Source: Pseudooceanicola marinus (GTDB lineage: Bacteria > Pseudomonadota > Alphaproteobacteria > Rhodobacterales > Rhodobacteraceae). Taken from it: 64,000 nt of DNA. Positions 26,894-35,824 of this stretch are shown piece after piece. The stretch is from the NCBI RefSeq assembly GCF_002786295.1, contig NZ_PGTC01000011.1:1-64000 (forward strand), given 5' to 3'. The position numbers and the translations under genes were made by a program. How positions within the stretch are numbered: the first letter of the stretch is position 1; each line of letters starts with the position of its first letter. Below the pieces are notes generated by a model. The model worked only from the letters and a program-made list of their open reading frames with translations, was not told the DNA's origin and searched no databases.

Positions 26894-27075
26894 GGGCCTT
26901 GGTTACGCCCGCGCGCCCGGGCTGGCAAGCGTGGCGAAGGGGCGCGGGCAAGGGGGGCCAACCGACGTGGACAGATCGCCCCGGCGCACCATCTGTCACA
27001 GGCGCGAGACACCGGGATCGCTTGACTTTCAGGGGCCGGACCGCGACCAGAGACCCGAAGAACGGAGGGACCCAC

Positions 27076-28110
27076 ATGGCCGAAAAGACGATCCTGCGCG
27101 CGCTCAAGGGCGAGGTGCTGCCGACGCCGCCGATCTGGATGATGCGCCAGGCGGGGCGCTACCTGCCGGAGTACAAGGCGACCCGCGCCCAGGCCGGGGA
27201 TTTCCTGTCGCTGTGCTACAACCCCGAGCTGGCCGCCGAAGTCACCTTGCAGCCGATCCGTCGCTATGGCTTCGACGCGGCGATCCTCTTTGCCGACATT
27301 CTGCTGCTGCCCCAGGCCCTGGGCGCCGACCTGTGGTTCGTCACCGGCGAGGGCCCGCGTCTGTCGACCATCACCCGGCAGTCCGAGTTCGACGCGCTGA
27401 AACCCGCATCCGACGTGCATGAGACCCTGTCGCCGATCTACGAGACGGTGAAGATCCTGAAGCGCGAGCTGCCCGCCGAGACGACGCTGATCGGCTTCGC
27501 CGGCGCGCCCTGGACGGTGGCCACCTACATGATCGCCGGACGCGGCACCAAGGACCAGGGCCCGGCCCATGCGCTGAAGGCCGAGAACCGGGCGCTGTTC
27601 GAGGCGATCCTTGAACGGCTGACCGAGGGCACGATCGAGTACCTGTCGAAACAGATCGAGGCCGGGGCCGAGGTGGTGAAGCTGTTCGACAGCTGGGCCG
27701 GATCGCTGAAGGGCGAGGATTTCGACCGCTACGCGCTGGCCCCCGCCAAACGCATCATCACCGAGTTAAAGGCGCGCCACCCCGGCATTCCCGTCATCGC
27801 CTTCCCGCGCGAGGCAGGCGAGAAATACGTGGGCTTTGCCAAGGCGACCGGCGCCGATTGCGTCGCCCTGGACAATTCCGTGGCGCCCGAATGGGCCGCC
27901 GCCAACGTCCAGGTGGACGGCTGCGTGCAGGGCAACCTGGCCTCGTCGCACATGGTCACCGGGGGCGAGGCATTGGTGCGGGAAACCAGGGAGATCGTGC
28001 AGGCCTTCTCCAAGGGGCCGCATATCTTCAACCTGGGCCATGGCATCACGCCGGATGCAGATCCCGAAAACGTCCAGCTGATGATCGACACGGTGCGCGG
28101 CGGCGCCTGA
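27076..28110 (+). CDS. hemE: Uroporphyrinogen decarboxylase
   Basis: Cytoplasmic enzyme of 344 residues that decarboxylates the four acetate groups of uroporphyrinogen III to give coproporphyrinogen III. Signatures: [16 protein letters not shown] (about 19-34), [17 protein letters not shown] with a substrate-binding aspartate, and [24 protein letters not shown] precedes the ATG; upstream in-frame codons are in the hemC/hemE control region and show no family match. Its stop codon lies inside a large inverted repeat. Confidence 0.97.
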   Translation: MAEKTILRALKGEVLPTPPIWMMRQAGRYLPEYKATRAQAGDFLSLCYNPELAAEVTLQPIRRYGFDAAILFADILLLPQALGADLWFVTGEGPRLSTITRQSEFDALKPASDVHETLSPIYETVKILKRELPAETTLIGFAGAPWTVATYMIAGRGTKDQGPAHALKAENRALFEAILERLTEGTIEYLSKQIEAGAEVVKLFDSWAGSLKGEDFDRYALAPAKRIITELKARHPGIPVIAFPREAGEKYVGFAKATGADCVALDNSVAPEWAAANVQVDGCVQGNLASSHMVTGGEALVRETREIVQAFSKGPHIFNLGHGITPDADPENVQLMIDTVRGGA

Positions 28111-28134
28111 TCCAGGCGCGCCGGATCAGGCGCC
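28102..28134. repeat. 12-bp inverted repeat spanning the hemE stop codon
   Basis: GGCGCCTGATCC (28102-28113) and GGATCAGGCGCC (28123-28134) are perfect arms around a 9-base loop. The TGA of hemE is inside the left arm. No T-tract follows on either strand. It may act as a 3'-end stabilising hairpin or a weak bidirectional terminator between hemE and the convergent BrkB-type gene. Confidence 0.6.
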
Positions 28135-28152
28135 AGTGCTTAGCCCCCGTCC

Positions 28153-29193
28153 TCAGGCTTCTGCCCGGCGGGGGTCATGCACCGGCACCGACAGGCCCTC
28201 CGGCCCCGCGTCGGCGGGGCCCTCGACCTCGTGGATCGGGCCTTCTTCCACCAGCTGCGCCTCCTGCGGGCCGTCTTCGACGGCCCCGCCATCGGCCTCT
28301 TTCCCGGTCAGGACCGTATCCGCCTCGCCCCGCTGTGGGGCCGGATCCGGCGCCGCGACCTCGGCCGCCAGCGCCCGGTCGATCTGCACGTTCAGCGACG
28401 CGCCCAGCAGGACGACGAAGGCCGAGACATAGAGCCAGAACAGCAGGGCGACAGCCGCCCCGAGAGAGCCGTAGACCTCGTTGTAATTGGCGAAGTTGGT
28501 AAAGTAGAGCGACAGCGCGTAGGAGGCGGCCAACCACAGCACCACGCTGACGATGGCGCCCGGCGTGGCCCAGGACATGCGCTCGCCCCGGTTGTTGGGG
28601 CCATAGCGATAGAGCAGCGACAGCGCCCCCATCACCGCCAGCAGCGCGGCCAGCCAGCGCACGATCTCCACCGCGACGGAGGCCACGGGGCCCAGAGGGA
28701 AGATCGTCAGGATCACCGGCAGCACCACGACGGAGCCGAGCGCCACGATCCCCACCCCCAGAAGCGCGACCGTCAGCATCAGCGCGATCAGGTAGTGGCG
28801 CAGCGAGCCGCGGTTTTCCTGCCCGTGGATGGTGTTCAGACCCAGGATCATCGCCGCCACGCCGGAGCGCGACGACCAGATGGCGAAGGCCAGCGACAGC
28901 GCCCCCGCCCAGCCGAGGGTCGTCCCGGAAGACGCGGAGATCTTGTAGACCTGTGCCGCGACGAGGCGATAAACCTCGTCCGGTAAGATGCCGCGCAGCA
29001 GTTTCAGCTCTTCCATCACCACGGTGGGGTCGGAGATGATCCCCCACATGGCGATCAGCGCGGCGAGGCCGGGAAACAGCGCCAGCATGGCGTAGAAGGC
29101 GACGCCGGCGGCGACCAGGGCCATGTTGATCTCGCCGATCTGCACGACGATGCCCGACAGGACCGCCCACGCGCGTTTCACCTGTTTCATCAT
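28153..29193 (-). CDS. YihY/BrkB family inner-membrane protein
   Basis: Protein of 346 residues with about six hydrophobic segments between 20 and 275 in the YihY/virulence-factor BrkB pattern (AAGVAFYAMLALFPGLAALIA, LSLAFAIWSSRSGVAAMI, YNEVYGSLGAAVALLFWLYVSAFVVLLGASLN). After about residue 280 comes a long hydrophilic, acidic tail rich in Glu/Asp/Gly/Pro. The molecular role of the family is unsettled, and the old ribonuclease BN name is not supported. It stands between hemE and hemF, convergent with hemE. Confidence 0.9.
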   Translation of the reverse strand: MMKQVKRAWAVLSGIVVQIGEINMALVAAGVAFYAMLALFPGLAALIAMWGIISDPTVVMEELKLLRGILPDEVYRLVAAQVYKISASSGTTLGWAGALSLAFAIWSSRSGVAAMILGLNTIHGQENRGSLRHYLIALMLTVALLGVGIVALGSVVVLPVILTIFPLGPVASVAVEIVRWLAALLAVMGALSLLYRYGPNNRGERMSWATPGAIVSVVLWLAASYALSLYFTNFANYNEVYGSLGAAVALLFWLYVSAFVVLLGASLNVQIDRALAAEVAAPDPAPQRGEADTVLTGKEADGGAVEDGPQEAQLVEEGPIHEVEGPADAGPEGLSVPVHDPRRAEA

Positions 29194-29239
29194 CGTCGCT
29201 GTCCCTCTGCTGCGCCCGGCTGCCAGACTAGATGGCGCG

Positions 29240-30130
29240 TCACACCCACTTTGCCAGCGGCGGCAGGGACATCAACACGGCATTGGGGTCATGGCCGGTC
29301 TCCAGCCCGAATTTCGTACCCCGGTCATAAACCAGGTTGTACTCGGCATAGAGCCCGCGATGGATCAGCTGCGCGTCCTTGTCGGCCGCGTCCCAGGGCT
29401 GCGCCCGGCGCTTGTCGGCCAGGGGCAGGAAGGCGGGCAGGAAGGCGCGGCCCACGTCCTGGATGAAGGCGAAATCGGCCTCCCAATCGCCGCTGTTGTG
29501 ATCGTCGAGGAAGATGCCGCCGACGCCACGCGCGCGCTTGCGATGCGGGATGTAGAAATACTCGTCCGCCCATTCCTTGAAACGCGGATAGAAATTCGGG
29601 TCATGCCGCGCGCAATGCTCTTCCTGCACAGCGTGGAAATGGGCGGTGTCCTCGGCATATTCGATGCAGGGGTTCAGGTCCGACCCGCCCCCGAACCACC
29701 AGCCGTGCGGCGTCCAGAACATGCGGGTGTTCATGTGAACGGCCGGCGCATGGGGGTTCTGCATATGGGCCACCAGGCTGATGCCCGAGGCCCAGAAACG
29801 CGGATCCTCGGCCATGCCGGGCAGCCCCTTGCGCGCGGCCATGGCGGCCTGCGCCCGCGCCCCCAGCTCCCCGTAGACGGTGGAGATATTCACGCCGACC
29901 TTCTCGAAGACGCGACCGCCGCGCATCACGGACATCAGCCCGCCGCCCGCGTCGCTGCCATCCTCGCTGATGCGTGTCGTCGGCGTGACATCGAAGCGGC
30001 CCGCGGGCTGGTCCGACATCGGGCCATCAGTCTGCGCGTCCTCCAGCCCCTCGAACGCCGCGACGATCTGATCCCGCAGCTCGCGGAACCAGGCGCTGGC
30101 CCGCGCCTTCTCCTCCGTCATCTCCGCCAT
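29240..30130 (-). CDS. hemF: Oxygen-dependent coproporphyrinogen III oxidase
   Basis: Aerobic enzyme of haem synthesis, oxidatively decarboxylating two propionates of coproporphyrinogen III using O2. The 296 residues fit. Conserved blocks seen: GRVFEKVGVNIS, the HMNTRMF segment, WWFGGGSDLNPCI, FKEWADEYFYIPHRKRARGVGGIFLDDH and EYNLVYDRGTKFGLETG. The organism also has the oxygen-independent enzyme HemN (47.3 kb), so haem can be made with or without air. No FNR box is visible in front of this gene. Confidence 0.97.
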   Translation of the reverse strand: MAEMTEEKARASAWFRELRDQIVAAFEGLEDAQTDGPMSDQPAGRFDVTPTTRISEDGSDAGGGLMSVMRGGRVFEKVGVNISTVYGELGARAQAAMAARKGLPGMAEDPRFWASGISLVAHMQNPHAPAVHMNTRMFWTPHGWWFGGGSDLNPCIEYAEDTAHFHAVQEEHCARHDPNFYPRFKEWADEYFYIPHRKRARGVGGIFLDDHNSGDWEADFAFIQDVGRAFLPAFLPLADKRRAQPWDAADKDAQLIHRGLYAEYNLVYDRGTKFGLETGHDPNAVLMSLPPLAKWV

Positions 30131-30212
30131 GTCCCGCTCCTTTCGCCAGATGCCTCCGCCTCCCTACCAGCCCGCGCCGCAGGGCAGAAGAGGGCGCCCA
30201 CACCCCTGACCC

Positions 30213-30245
30213 CATACGATGGCTGAAAATACTCCCGCCGGAGGC
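30213..30245 (+). repeat. Dispersed intergenic repeat, copy 3a
   Basis: CATACGATGGCTGAAAATA followed by CTCCCGCCGGAGGC. Copy 3b lies 65 bases on in inverted orientation, so the two together form a large imperfect inverted repeat between hemF and the next SDR gene. Confidence 0.6.
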
Positions 30246-30309
30246 TCGGGACTCCGCAGGAGCGCCGAACAGCACCAGCGCAAAAGGAAATGGCCCCTGA
30301 CGGGACCAT

Positions 30310-30342
30310 GCCTTCGGCGAGAGTATTTATGGCTGTCGGATG
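30310..30342 (-). repeat. Dispersed intergenic repeat, copy 3b
   Basis: Minus-strand reading CATCCGACAGCCATAAATA followed by CTCTCGCCGAAGGC, clearly related to copy 3a and facing it. Confidence 0.55.
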
Positions 30343-30368
30343 AAAGGGGTGCGGCGTCCTGGCCCGGA

Positions 30369-31169
30369 TCAGTGTGCGGGGGCAGCCACCGGATCGAGCA
30401 GGGTGCGCCCGCCGTCGACCGTGACGATCTGCCCGGTCATGAAGGAGGAGGCGTCACAGGCCAGGTATTGCACCGCCTCGGCCAGCTCGCCCGGGGGGGC
30501 GATGCGCGACAGCGGCGTGTGATCTTCAATGTCCTCGCGGAAATCCGAATTGCCACGCAGGGTTTCCTTCAGCGAGGACGACATGACCGAGCCGAAGGCC
30601 AGCGCGTTGACCCGGATCCCGTGCGGCGCCAGGGCCACGGCCAGCGACCGGGTCATCTGGTCCAGCGCGGCAGAGGAGACAGAGAAGGCCATCAAGTCCG
30701 GGTGGGTGCGGCGCGCGGCGATCGACGACAGGTTCACGATCGCCCCGCCCTTGGGGCCGTCGGGTTTCTCGGATTGCTTGATCATCCGCTTGGCCACCGT
30801 CTGCGTCACCCGCAGTGCCGTCAGCAGGTTCTGCTGCAGCATGGTTTCCATCGCGTCGTCATCGGGGTTCAGCGGATCCGACACCAGCACCTGGCGCGAG
30901 GCGTTGACCAGGATGTCCACCTGATCGAAGGCATCAATGGTGGCCGACAGCAGGTTGGCGATGGTCAGCTTCTCCCGCAGGTCGCCCGCGAAGTAGCGGA
31001 TGTTGCCCTCTTCCACCGCCTCGCCCAGCTCATCGCGCAGGCGATCCTCGTCCATGTCGGCGAACATCACATTGGCGCCCTTGTCGGCAAAGAGCTTGCC
31101 GATGGCCAGACCGATGCCATGGGCGGCGCCGGTCACGATGGCGGTCTTGCCCGCGATCGAGAATGTCAT
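30369..31169 (-). CDS. SDR-fold protein lacking the catalytic Tyr/Lys
   Basis: Protein of 266 residues with a normal SDR cofactor motif TGAAHGIG (13-20), Asp after the second strand (ADMD, NAD-type) and serines at 148-149 (NLSSI). However, the catalytic YxxxK is replaced by F162-S-V-S-S166, so both Tyr and Lys are gone, and NAG is changed to NAS (89-91). The rest of the fold, including the C-terminal GQIVTVDGGRTL, is preserved and the gene is undamaged. It is therefore more likely a binding/regulatory SDR or one with altered chemistry than a pseudogene. Its start overlaps the stop of the methyltransferase gene by 4 bases. Confidence 0.88.
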   Translation of the reverse strand: MTFSIAGKTAIVTGAAHGIGLAIGKLFADKGANVMFADMDEDRLRDELGEAVEEGNIRYFAGDLREKLTIANLLSATIDAFDQVDILVNASRQVLVSDPLNPDDDAMETMLQQNLLTALRVTQTVAKRMIKQSEKPDGPKGGAIVNLSSIAARRTHPDLMAFSVSSAALDQMTRSLAVALAPHGIRVNALAFGSVMSSSLKETLRGNSDFREDIEDHTPLSRIAPPGELAEAVQYLACDASSFMTGQIVTVDGGRTLLDPVAAPAH

Positions 31170-32191
31170 ATGGATCTCCCCATTCGTCCCGAGGCGGAGC
31201 CTACCTTGCCCCCGCCCCCTTGGCGAGTGGGCCGCTCTGCCATCAGCAGCTTGAAGCTGCGATTGCCGCCGAAGACCTCCACGTGGCCGAAAAGATCACC
31301 CAGGGTCTTCTCGTAGCCCAGGTGTGCATTGGCCACGACGTAAAGCCGCCCCTTGGGGGCCAGCATGGCGCCGGCGGCGCGCAGGAAGGTGCGGCCCAGT
31401 TCCGGGTCGGCCTTGCGCTCGCGGTGGAAGGGCGGATTCATCACGACGAAATCCAGCATCCGCCCCGGGCGCCAGGCCGTGGCATCGGCCCAGTGGAAGC
31501 CCGCGCGCGGATCGGTGACATTGCGCCGCGCACAGGCCAGCGCGGCGTGGTCGGCCTCGACCAGGTCCAGCGCCTTCACCTTGGGCGAGCGGTCCAGCAC
31601 CTTGGCCCCCAGGAAGCCCCAGCCGGCGCCCAGGTCGGCGCCATATCCCGAAAGTTCCGGCAGGGCCTCGGCCAGCAGGGCCGACGCCGGGTCGATCCCG
31701 TCGGCGGAGAAGACGCCGGGGGCGGTGTGCCAGCCATCGGCGCTCTGCTCCGCGGCGGGGCGCCAGGCCTCCAGATCGGCGGCGCCAATCCAGAACAGCT
31801 TCCCGTGGGCCTTGGAAATGGGGGCCGAGACCTCGCCCAGCCCACGCAGCGCCTTCAGCATGCTGTCCACGCCCGCGTCCTTCTGCCCGTCGACCAGGAC
31901 GGGGCCGTCGGTCACGGCACGCGCCTGCGCCACAAGCGCCCGCGCCTCGGCCTTGGCCCGCGGCAGGCAGACCAGGGCCGCAGCATAGCGACCCTCGGGA
32001 GCCACGGCCACGGCGTAGCCCAGGCGTTCAAAGGCGGTGTAGTCGGGGCGGAAGCCGGTCACGACCTCCACACGATCCTTCGGCAGGGCCGACAGGTCGG
32101 CGCCGGCGTGGGGCGCGAACACGGCGATCCGACCCGCCTCCGGCAGGGTCGGGCCGCTCTCCATCGCGAGAGCGAGGCGGGATCCGAGCAT
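31166..32191 (-). CDS. Class I SAM-dependent methyltransferase, RsmC-like
   Basis: Protein of 341 residues. The C-terminal half is a Rossmann methyltransferase with a SAM motif (YGADLGAGWGFLGAKVLD, about 197-214) and the catalytic NPPF motif (VVMNPPFHRERKADPELG), which marks N-methylation of a base amino group. The N-terminal half resembles the inactive RsmC_N-type duplicate. This organisation matches 16S rRNA G1207 methyltransferase RsmC (and RlmG), the likely function. It lies 7 bases downstream of clpS and overlaps the SDR gene after it, forming clpS-rsmC-like-SDR. Confidence 0.85.
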   Translation of the reverse strand: MLGSRLALAMESGPTLPEAGRIAVFAPHAGADLSALPKDRVEVVTGFRPDYTAFERLGYAVAVAPEGRYAAALVCLPRAKAEARALVAQARAVTDGPVLVDGQKDAGVDSMLKALRGLGEVSAPISKAHGKLFWIGAADLEAWRPAAEQSADGWHTAPGVFSADGIDPASALLAEALPELSGYGADLGAGWGFLGAKVLDRSPKVKALDLVEADHAALACARRNVTDPRAGFHWADATAWRPGRMLDFVVMNPPFHRERKADPELGRTFLRAAGAMLAPKGRLYVVANAHLGYEKTLGDLFGHVEVFGGNRSFKLLMAERPTRQGGGGKVGSASGRMGRSI

Positions 32192-32198
32192 GGTCGCT

Positions 32199-32609
32199 CT
32201 ATTCCTTTTCCATGGTGCATTGCAGCGGATGCTGGTGCTTGCGGGCGAAATCCATCACCTGCGCCACCTTGGTCTCCGCGATCTCGTGGCTGAAGACGCC
32301 GACGACGGCGACGCCCTTCTTGTGCACGGTCAGCATGATCTCGAACGCCTGGGCATGGGTCATGCCGAAGAACCGTTCCAGCACCAGAACGACAAATTCC
32401 ATCGGGGTGTAATCATCGTTCAGCAGCAGCACCTTGTAGAGCGGCGGCCGCTTGCTGCGCGGCTTGGTGTCCAGCACGACATTGCCGTCGCCTTCCGGAT
32501 CATCAGGTCCGGCCATCAGTGTCAGCGGCTGCGCCCAGGCGCCCATCTGCGCCAGCGGCTCGGGCCGCGCGGTCTCGGTCACTCGGGTCATCGTCACGTC
32601 GGTCATCAT
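32199..32609 (-). CDS. clpS: ATP-dependent Clp protease adaptor
   Basis: ClpS delivers N-end-rule substrates to ClpAP. The conserved core is [34 protein letters not shown] and [16 protein letters not shown], which includes the N-degron pocket residues (NDDYTPM, H in VHKKG). The 136-residue frame has an unusually long N-terminus of about 55 residues before the core. Several ATGs exist (32609, 32606, 32591); AGCGGAG sits directly next to the first two, so the 32606 or 32591 start is equally possible. Confidence 0.92.
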   Translation of the reverse strand: MMTDVTMTRVTETARPEPLAQMGAWAQPLTLMAGPDDPEGDGNVVLDTKPRSKRPPLYKVLLLNDDYTPMEFVVLVLERFFGMTHAQAFEIMLTVHKKGVAVVGVFSHEIAETKVAQVMDFARKHQHPLQCTMEKE

Positions 32610-32676
32610 CTCCGCTGGGCCTGTCTCTCCGATCGAACGTCCAAAGCAATGTTCATCCGGGGCGCCGGCAGCAGTG

Positions 32677-32707
32677 TTGAGGTTTCGGGATCAGGCTGCT
32701 CTATATA
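32677..32707 (+). promoter_or_regulatory. Possible sigma70-type promoter for the HAD gene
   Basis: TTGAGG (32677-32682) and TATATA (32702-32707) are spaced by 19 bases, about 50 bases before the HAD start codon. An AT-rich -10 element is notable in this GC-rich gap. Confidence 0.35.
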
Positions 32708-32756
32708 ACGCCGCAGGCCCCTCAGGGAAGGCCGCAGCCAGGATCGCGGGAAAAAA

Positions 32757-33458
32757 ATGGCACGAAAAATCACAACAATCGGTTTCGATGCGGATGACAC
32801 GCTCTGGCAGAACGAGCGGTTCTTCCACCTCACCCAACAGCGATTCGCCGAATTGCTGGCCGATCATGCCGATCCCGATCACCTGTCGGAACGCCTTCTG
32901 GCGGCCGAGCGACGCAACATCGGGCACTACGGTTTCGGCATCAAGGGCTTCATGCTGTCGATGATCGAGACCGCGATCGAGATCACCGAGGACCGCGTGC
33001 CGGCCGAGGTGATCCGCCAGATCATCGAGGCCGGGCAGGACATGCTGGCCCACCCGATCGAGCTGCTGCCCCATGCCCGAGAAGCGATCGAGGCGCTGGC
33101 CGATAGCCACCGCGTACTGCTGATCACCAAGGGCGACCTGCTGGACCAGGAACGCAAGCTGGCGCAGTCCGGGCTGGGCGATCTCTTCGACGGGATCGAG
33201 ATCGTCTCGGACAAGACCCCGCCGGTCTATGCCCGCATCTTCACCGAACATGGCGACGGGCCGGAACGGGCGCTGATGGCCGGAAACTCGATGAAATCCG
33301 ACGTGCTGCCGGCCATCGCAGTGGGCGGCGTCGGGGTGCATGTGCCGCACGGGCTGTCCTGGGCGCTGGAACATGCCGAGGCGCCGGAAGATGAACCGCG
33401 CTTCTTCACCCTGACTGATCTCGGAGCTCTTCCGCCGCTGGTCGATCAGCTCGACTGA
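32757..33458 (+). CDS. HAD family hydrolase
   Basis: Haloacid-dehalogenase-type phosphatase of 233 residues. Motif I is GFDADDTLW (nucleophile Asp11 and Asp13), motif II is LLITKGD, the motif III lysine is in SDKTP, and motif IV is MAGNSMKSDVLPAI. A helical cap domain lies between motifs I and II. Related proteins are annotated as pyrimidine 5'-nucleotidase or phosphoglycolate-like phosphatases, but no substrate can be assigned. AGCCAGGATCGCGGG precedes the ATG. It is divergent from clpS and followed by a 319-base gap. Confidence 0.9.
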   Translation: MARKITTIGFDADDTLWQNERFFHLTQQRFAELLADHADPDHLSERLLAAERRNIGHYGFGIKGFMLSMIETAIEITEDRVPAEVIRQIIEAGQDMLAHPIELLPHAREAIEALADSHRVLLITKGDLLDQERKLAQSGLGDLFDGIEIVSDKTPPVYARIFTEHGDGPERALMAGNSMKSDVLPAIAVGGVGVHVPHGLSWALEHAEAPEDEPRFFTLTDLGALPPLVDQLD

Positions 33459-33777
33459 GGCCGTGGCGACCGGACGATGCCGAAAATGTCAACTTCGGTT
33501 CCTAGCCCCCTGAAAAGGAATAGCAATTGCACATCTGTAACCCCGCAATTGCATCCCCTTGTTTTCAAGGGCAGTCACAGTCCTAGTAGGTTTATCCACA
33601 GCCATCACTACATCTGGAGGATGTATACAGGCAGCGGAAAGTCGCCCCAAAATGGTCGCTTTGTTCCCCCTGCGCCCTATGGTATTTCTCTCAACAGACG
33701 ACAGGTGTGCCGCAGGCATTGGCGCCCCGTCGACAAAGATGGACCGACCGGAAAACCGGCGGCAACGAGGCAGATAG
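33459..33777. other. Intergenic region upstream of the D,D-carboxypeptidase with an exact DnaA box
   Basis: This 319-base stretch has lower GC than its surroundings and no convincing gene. It contains one exact DnaA box, TTATCCACA at 33592-33600. It should contain the promoter of the carboxypeptidase gene, but I cannot define the elements with confidence. Confidence 0.45.
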
Positions 33778-35358
33778 GTGAGTGACGTGGTGGTTCGGCG
33801 CAGGCAGCCGGCCCTTGACGGGCTATTCAGGACATTCGTAACGGCATTTCTTGCCCTGGTTCTTGTGGCCTTTTGGTCACCCGGTACTCAGGCCGCGCCC
33901 TATGCCGAGATGGTCGTCGACGCCCGCACCGGCGAGGTGCTGCGCTCCCGCAACGCCGACACCCGGCTGCACCCCGCCTCCCTGACCAAGATGATGACGC
34001 TCTACATCGCCTTCGAGGCGGTGGAACACGGAGAGATCTCCCTCGACACCCAGGTGCGCGTGTCCCGCAACGCCGCCAACGAGGTCCCCTCGAAGCTGGG
34101 CCTGCGCGAGGGTCAGCGGATCAAGCTGCGCTACCTGATCCGCGCGGCGGCGGTGAAATCGGCGAATGACGCGGCCACGGCCATCGGTGAGGCCATCGAG
34201 GGCTCCGAAGCGGCCTTTGCCCGCCGGATGAACCGCACCGCCGAGGCCCTCGGGATGACCCGCACCACCTTCAAGAACGCCAACGGCCTGACCTCCTCCG
34301 GCCACCTGTCGACCGCCCGCGACATGACAACGCTGGGGCGGCACCTCTATTTCGACTACCCGGAATACTACCACCTGTTCTCGAAACGCACGGCGGACGC
34401 GGGCGGCACGACCGTCTACAACACCAACCGCAAGTTCCTGGCCGCCTATCGCGGCGCCGACGGGATCAAGACGGGCTACACTCGCGCCGCCGGGTTCAAC
34501 CTGGTGGCCTCGGCCGCGCGCGGCAACGAACGCATCATCGCCACGATCTTCGGCGGTCGCTCCACCCCCTGGCGCAACGCGCGCATGGCGGAACTGCTGG
34601 ACCTGGGCTTTGAACGGGCCCCCTCCTCCGCGCCGACCATCGCCCCGGCGAAACCCGTCTACGGCGCTCAGGACGAGCTGCTGATGGCCGGCAAGACAGT
34701 GCGCGTGAACGGCGCGCCGCGGGCCTCGCTGCGCCCCCGCGCCCGCCCGATCCCCGACACGTCGGAGGACACCCCGGACGAGATGCTGCTGGCCTCCCTG
34801 CCCGATGCCGCCACGCTGGACGCCGCCGCCGCCGAGGCCCTGGCCTTTGCCGACACCAGTGCCGGACAGACGCTGCCGCTGCCGGAGGATCCCGCCCAGG
34901 GCGATGCCGCGGTCGAAACCGCCGTCGCCGCCACCCCGGCGATCCTTCCCTCCGGCCCGGTGGAGAACCCGATTCCCCCGATGGCCCGGCCCAGCACGCT
35001 GCTCAAACAGTTCAGCCCGGCCCAGCCCGCGCAGACCACCGAGGCGCAGCAGGCCTCGCTTCCCGCAGACGTGGGCGTGGCCGTCACCCCGGTGGTCACC
35101 CGCTCCGCCGATGCCGGCCCGGCAAGCTGGGGCGTCAACATCGGCCGCTTCACCACCGAGGGCCGCGCGGAACGCATCCTGCTGACCACCGCCCTGGCCG
35201 AGGTCGAGACGCTGGAAGGCGCCGACCGCCGCGTGGTGCGTTCGCCCACCGGGTTCGACGCCAACTTCGCCGGTCTGACCCGGGATGCCGCCGACCGCAC
35301 CTGCCGGCGCCTGAACGCCCGCAACCAGACCTGCTTCATGATCGGACCGGACACCTGA
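33778..35358 (+). CDS. D-alanyl-D-alanine carboxypeptidase with C-terminal SPOR domain
   Basis: Penicillin-binding protein of 526 residues. Signal peptide or anchor about 17-39 (FVTAFLALVLVAFW). The S11 peptidase core has all three active-site motifs: SLTK (Ser68, Lys71), SAN (128-130) and KTG (231-233). A long Ala/Pro-rich linker leads to a C-terminal SPOR domain (about 450-523, SWGVNIGRFTTEGRAERILL...), which binds denuded glycan strands and targets proteins to the division site. It trims the terminal D-Ala from pentapeptides. The start is GTG 33778 after a weak purine-rich site; another GTG follows 9 bases later. Confidence 0.93.
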   Translation: MSDVVVRRRQPALDGLFRTFVTAFLALVLVAFWSPGTQAAPYAEMVVDARTGEVLRSRNADTRLHPASLTKMMTLYIAFEAVEHGEISLDTQVRVSRNAANEVPSKLGLREGQRIKLRYLIRAAAVKSANDAATAIGEAIEGSEAAFARRMNRTAEALGMTRTTFKNANGLTSSGHLSTARDMTTLGRHLYFDYPEYYHLFSKRTADAGGTTVYNTNRKFLAAYRGADGIKTGYTRAAGFNLVASAARGNERIIATIFGGRSTPWRNARMAELLDLGFERAPSSAPTIAPAKPVYGAQDELLMAGKTVRVNGAPRASLRPRARPIPDTSEDTPDEMLLASLPDAATLDAAAAEALAFADTSAGQTLPLPEDPAQGDAAVETAVAATPAILPSGPVENPIPPMARPSTLLKQFSPAQPAQTTEAQQASLPADVGVAVTPVVTRSADAGPASWGVNIGRFTTEGRAERILLTTALAEVETLEGADRRVVRSPTGFDANFAGLTRDAADRTCRRLNARNQTCFMIGPDT

Positions 35359-35485
35359 CAGGCGCCCGCGCGGCGCGCCGGCCCCAGGGTCCGCGTCTGC
35401 GCAGGGGCCCCGCCCGCTTGCACAGGCCTGACCGGGCCGCAAGAAGCCGCCCGGTCGCTGAAGGGCATTGCCCCCCTCTCTCTAT

Positions 35486-35550
35486 TCTTTGGCCAGAAAT
35501 ATCCCGGGGGAATTGAGCCCCCTAGGGCTCAAGGGGGCAGAGCCCCTCCC
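35486..35550 (+). repeat. Dispersed intergenic repeat, copy 4 (long form)
   Basis: TTTGGCCAGAAATATCCC, GGGGGAATTGAGCC, then palindromic TTGAGCC...GGCTCAA and GGGGGCAGAGCCCC. It is nearly identical to the copy at 46229-46294, which lies in the opposite orientation. Confidence 0.65.
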
Positions 35551-35599
35551 CGTCCTGCCTGCCTCGTCCTACGACGGGGTCAAGGCGCAGCCGCGCCCC

Positions 35600-35758
35600 T
35601 CAGGGCTTCGGTTTATCGTCCCATTGATCCGACAGGATCCGTTGCGACGCCCCCTCCGGGTCGTCGTATTGATCCGTCTTCACCGTCCAGATGAAGCCGA
35701 CCAGACCGATCCCGCCGAGAAACAGCGAGATCGGGATCAGCCAGACGAGAATATCCAT
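35600..35758 (-). CDS. ccoS: cbb3-type cytochrome oxidase assembly protein CcoS
   Basis: Short membrane protein of 52 residues: one N-terminal transmembrane helix (MDILVWLIPISLFLGGIGLV...) followed by the CcoS-typical tail with KTDQYDDPEGASQRIL. CcoS is required to insert haem b and copper into the catalytic CcoN subunit. It lies 66 bases downstream of ccoI on the same strand, completing ccoGHIS. At 53 codons it is easily overlooked. Confidence 0.93.
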   Translation of the reverse strand: MDILVWLIPISLFLGGIGLVGFIWTVKTDQYDDPEGASQRILSDQWDDKPKP

Positions 35759-35824
35759 GTCCTGTCCCCTTTCGGCCCCTCGCGGGTGCCCCTGTCACCG
35801 CCTGCCCCGGTCCCCGACCGCGCG

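Noticed and set aside
31166-32191. A long plus-strand frame opposite the methyltransferase gene (Gln/Gly/Arg-rich)
   Set aside because: The minus strand carries the NPPF methyltransferase motif; the opposite frame has no recognisable domain.
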